64,000 nucleotides of DNA, from positions 1 through 64,000 of the forward strand of contig QAMI01000039.1 of assembly GCA_003150395.1 (NCBI GenBank), read 5' to 3'. Positions within the stretch are counted from its first letter, which is position 1. Each line of letters starts with the position of its first letter. This stretch comes from Candidatus Gastranaerophilales bacterium. Lineage in GTDB: Bacteria; Cyanobacteriota; Vampirovibrionia; Gastranaerophilales; Gastranaerophilaceae. Shown in pieces: positions 62,006 to 64,000 of the stretch. Under the pieces are notes generated by a model. That model was not told the origin of the DNA and did not search any database. It was given only the letters and a program-made list of their open reading frames with translations. Position numbers and translations under genes: made by a program.

Positions 62006-64000
62006 TTAAAACTCATAGTTTGGAATTTCAAACTTTTCATTGTTAGCGTCTTTTTCTACAAATTCAAGATAATATTTCATTGCTTTATCTTTTGAGGAAT
62101 TGTAGAATTCATTATCTATGAATTTTTTATGAAGTTCGGTTCTGTAGCCGCTATAATTTCCTAGATTTGCCGCGTAAAGTTCCAAAACATGCTTATCCAA
62201 GCCTCCGCCGTAAGCTTTAGTCTTAGCATCAGTTCCGGAAGGTCTGATTTCAATGAATTTGTCCGTGAATTCCAAATAAGTTCCGTCGCCTACAAATTTA
62301 ATTGATTGAAGGTTGTCAAAACTTAGACTTTTGAAGGAATCATTTAAAACTTCTTTCACATTATCAAGTGTCATTTTACCTTCTTTTACTGCAATTGCCA
62401 TGGAAAGGTAAAATAAATCATTTTCAGTTCTTTTCTTTTCACCTTCTGCTTTTGCAAGCTTAAGCTTTTCAATATCGGGTTCGGATTCGTTATAGTATGC
62501 GATATCAATTCTGGTATCAAAACGGCCTTTGATATTGCATTCTTCAAAAATTTGAACGAGATATCTTGAAAGAGAAACCTCTTTAAGTTGTGCAATTAAT
62601 GCAGAGGCAACGATAATTGCTTCAGTTGCGCTTTTTTCGCGCATTGCAATTGCAAATCTTCCGGCTTTTGATTTTATCAAATCTTCGGTTCCCATAATCA
62701 TGCCGCCGCTTTCTTCACCTGCAAAAATCAGGCGCGGATTTACACCGAGATTAATTGCATTTGAGAATACATCATCAATTATTACTTCTTTTTCCGGGTT
62801 GTTTTTAAGCTTAAGCTCGACTTTTTTCATTATGTTTGCAATTTCTTTGAAGCCTACTGGAACATTGACGACTTTTACACCCTGATGTTTTGCCCATTCA
62901 TCCCAGCTTAAAGCAGAGGCTGTGGTTTTTATCATAAACCGCGGATGGTTTTTCCACATACCTTGTGCTTTTAATTGTTTAGCCTGGAAATCCATTAGCA
63001 TTAAAAATGCCTGGTTCGCGGTGAAGATAGTCAGAATTGAGCGTTCATCAAGTTTTATATAATCAATTCCTGCTTCTTCAAGTTTTGGAATTCTTAAAAT
63101 GCTTTCTTTTTGCGCAATTGTCAGTCTGTCGTGGTCGGGGTCAGTTATCAAAACTGTTGTAAGATAAGGATAATCTTTTAACTTTTCCCTGTAATGCATT
63201 GTTTCAATAACAGGAAAGTATTTTTCACCGTTTGGACGTTTTGACAGTACTGTTGCGTCAACCGAATAATCGTAAAAAGCTTTTTCACCCTGCGGCGTAT
63301 GATCATATTTGCCGATTGAATGGAAAAACGGGTCTTCTTCTGTATTGAACCAAGTATATTTTTCTGAAATATCAAGTTTTTTCAAAACTCGGCTTAAAGT
63401 TCTGTAAGCCGAACCGCCTACATTTTCAATTATAATTTTTTCATCATGTTCTTTTATTAAATTTAGATTTGACTTTTGAGCGACTCCGGATTTCAAATAT
63501 TCAACATATAAATCAGTGCCGTCTTCGAGTTTTTTCATGATGGTTTCATCAATTAGAGAATTATCAGAGGCAGCTATTTTAATTTCATATTTACCATTCT
63601 TTTCGGTTTCATCAAAAATTTCCTGAATTTTATCAACGAATTCAAGGCTTTCTTCTGGCAAATACTGGCTGCCTTGAGAATTTAAGTCTTTTGTTGCGTT
63701 TTTGACAGAAATTCCATGACTTGAAGTTATGTATTCACCGCCAAGAAGGTCAAGTTTGAAAGCCAAAAATGACGCAAGCCAGATTGGAATGGTTTTTCTT
63801 CCTTCCGGCAGCAGAGTCTTAATGCCTTGTGCAGCCTGAATTCTTGCAATTGCTTCAAGGTACAAATCTGAATTGTATCTGACTTCACGGCCTGCAATTT
63901 TTAGGATTTTTTTATCTGAATATTTTTCTTGTGCAACAAGAGCTTTTGCCAAAGTCGCAAGAACAATTCCAACAAGATTAATTGGAAACCTTGTGTCCTG
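62006..64000 (-). CDS. Phosphoglucomutase/phosphomannomutase-family enzyme (5' end outside window)
   Basis: The frame is open to the window edge. It reads QDTRFPINLVGIVLATLAKA before a TTG at 63952, and that segment is a conserved part of the family, so the true start lies beyond 64000. Alpha-D-phosphohexomutase motifs follow: the phosphoserine loop YITSSHGISVK, the Mg site ITDPDHDRLT (Asp residues kept), FAGEESGG for sugar binding and RPSGTDAKTKAYGG for phosphate binding. The SSHG and DPDHDR variants are unusual next to SHNP and DPDGDR. Substrate is not decidable. Confidence 0.85.
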   Translation of the reverse strand, partial: QDTRFPINLVGIVLATLAKALVAQEKYSDKKILKIAGREVRYNSDLYLEAIARIQAAQGIKTLLPEGRKTIPIWLASFLAFKLDLLGGEYITSSHGISVKNATKDLNSQGSQYLPEESLEFVDKIQEIFDETEKNGKYEIKIAASDNSLIDETIMKKLEDGTDLYVEYLKSGVAQKSNLNLIKEHDEKIIIENVGGSAYRTLSRVLKKLDISEKYTWFNTEEDPFFHSIGKYDHTPQGEKAFYDYSVDATVLSKRPNGEKYFPVIETMHYREKLKDYPYLTTVLITDPDHDRLTIAQKESILRIPKLEEAGIDYIKLDERSILTIFTANQAFLMLMDFQAKQLKAQGMWKNHPRFMIKTTASALSWDEWAKHQGVKVVNVPVGFKEIANIMKKVELKLKNNPEKEVIIDDVFSNAINLGVNPRLIFAGEESGGMIMGTEDLIKSKAGRFAIAMREKSATEAIIVASALIAQLKEVSLSRYLVQIFEECNIKGRFDTRIDIAYYNESEPDIEKLKLAKAEGEKKRTENDLFYLSMAIAVKEGKMTLDNVKEVLNDSFKSLSFDNLQSIKFVGDGTYLEFTDKFIEIRPSGTDAKTKAYGGGLDKHVLELYAANLGNYSGYRTELHKKFIDNEFYNSSKDKAMKYYLEFVEKDANNEKFEIPNYEF

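Noticed and set aside
1..64000. CRISPR array, prophage, insertion sequence or diversity-generating retroelement
   Set aside because: No regularly spaced repeats, transposase, integrase, reverse transcriptase or phage structural genes were found.

Overview
The window reads as one chromosomal segment of a low-GC, non-photosynthetic bacterium, most likely a gut relative of cyanobacteria (Gastranaerophilales / Vampirovibrionia, 'Melainabacteria'). That placement is an inference. It rests on the AT-rich composition, a fermentative pyruvate:ferredoxin oxidoreductase, a DUF1015 protein, flagellar and type IV pilus genes side by side, and many short proteins that begin with a prepilin-like FTLAEV segment. 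No phage, transposase, integrase or CRISPR array was seen.

Layout. 1-4.4 kb: DUF1015 protein, MsbA-like lipid exporter and UDP-glucose dehydrogenase (envelope). 4.4-7 kb: tRNA-Leu, then the compact rplS-rbgA-rnhB operon. 6.9-12 kb: pseudopilin, TPR protein, mnmG. 12-17 kb: tRNA-Gln with a degenerate partial copy, a secreted GH13 enzyme, an acyltransferase, an HEXXH protein and a GNAT. 17-21.5 kb: small XRE regulators, tRNA-Asn, a Bax-inhibitor-like protein, mtaB. 21.8-29.3 kb: nifJ, a RelA-like-fold candidate, an RlmD-type methyltransferase, a pseudopilin divergent from an XRE regulator. 29-38.7 kb: tRNA-Val, tRNA-Ala, a sigma factor, a band-7/SPFH gene broken by an in-frame amber codon, recN, a GH13 protein, a NarL-type regulator, a pseudopilin, a nucleotide kinase. 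38.8-47.6 kb: glyQ, two tandem amino-acid permeases, a pseudopilin, pgi, trxB. 48-59.4 kb: pilT, recO, a secreted Asn/Tyr-rich protein, fliJ, a fliK-like gene, a hook/rod gene, an orphan TOPRIM protein, a Cys-protease-like protein, a 5'-nucleotidase-like protein, a flagellar-type sigma factor and flhB. 59.7-64 kb: pseudopilin, deoC, metF, phosphohexomutase (5' end outside the window).

The most interesting signal is a set of four pseudopilin genes. Each has a good Shine-Dalgarno and start codon, then about 26-30 nt, then an 11-12 nt run of G (or C on the coding strand). In all four the start codon is out of frame with the pilin body by a shift that one G gained or lost would repair. Three of the leaders are related to one another, and two are near-identical. 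This looks like a multi-locus, slipped-strand contingency system switching minor pilins or pseudopilins; pilT is encoded in the same window. A fifth pseudopilin has a normal short leader, no G tract, and is divergent from an XRE regulator across a perfect palindrome.

A second theme is a group of unrelated proteins that lack a Sec signal and share a disordered, Asn/Ser/Thr/Gln-rich N-terminus with a short Phe-centred motif (for example AFKSQY and AFKSQF). Several have enzyme-like cores (HEXXH, Cys/His/Asn, RelA-like, metallophosphatase), and two sit inside the flagellar gene region. Export by the flagellar secretion system is a testable inference.
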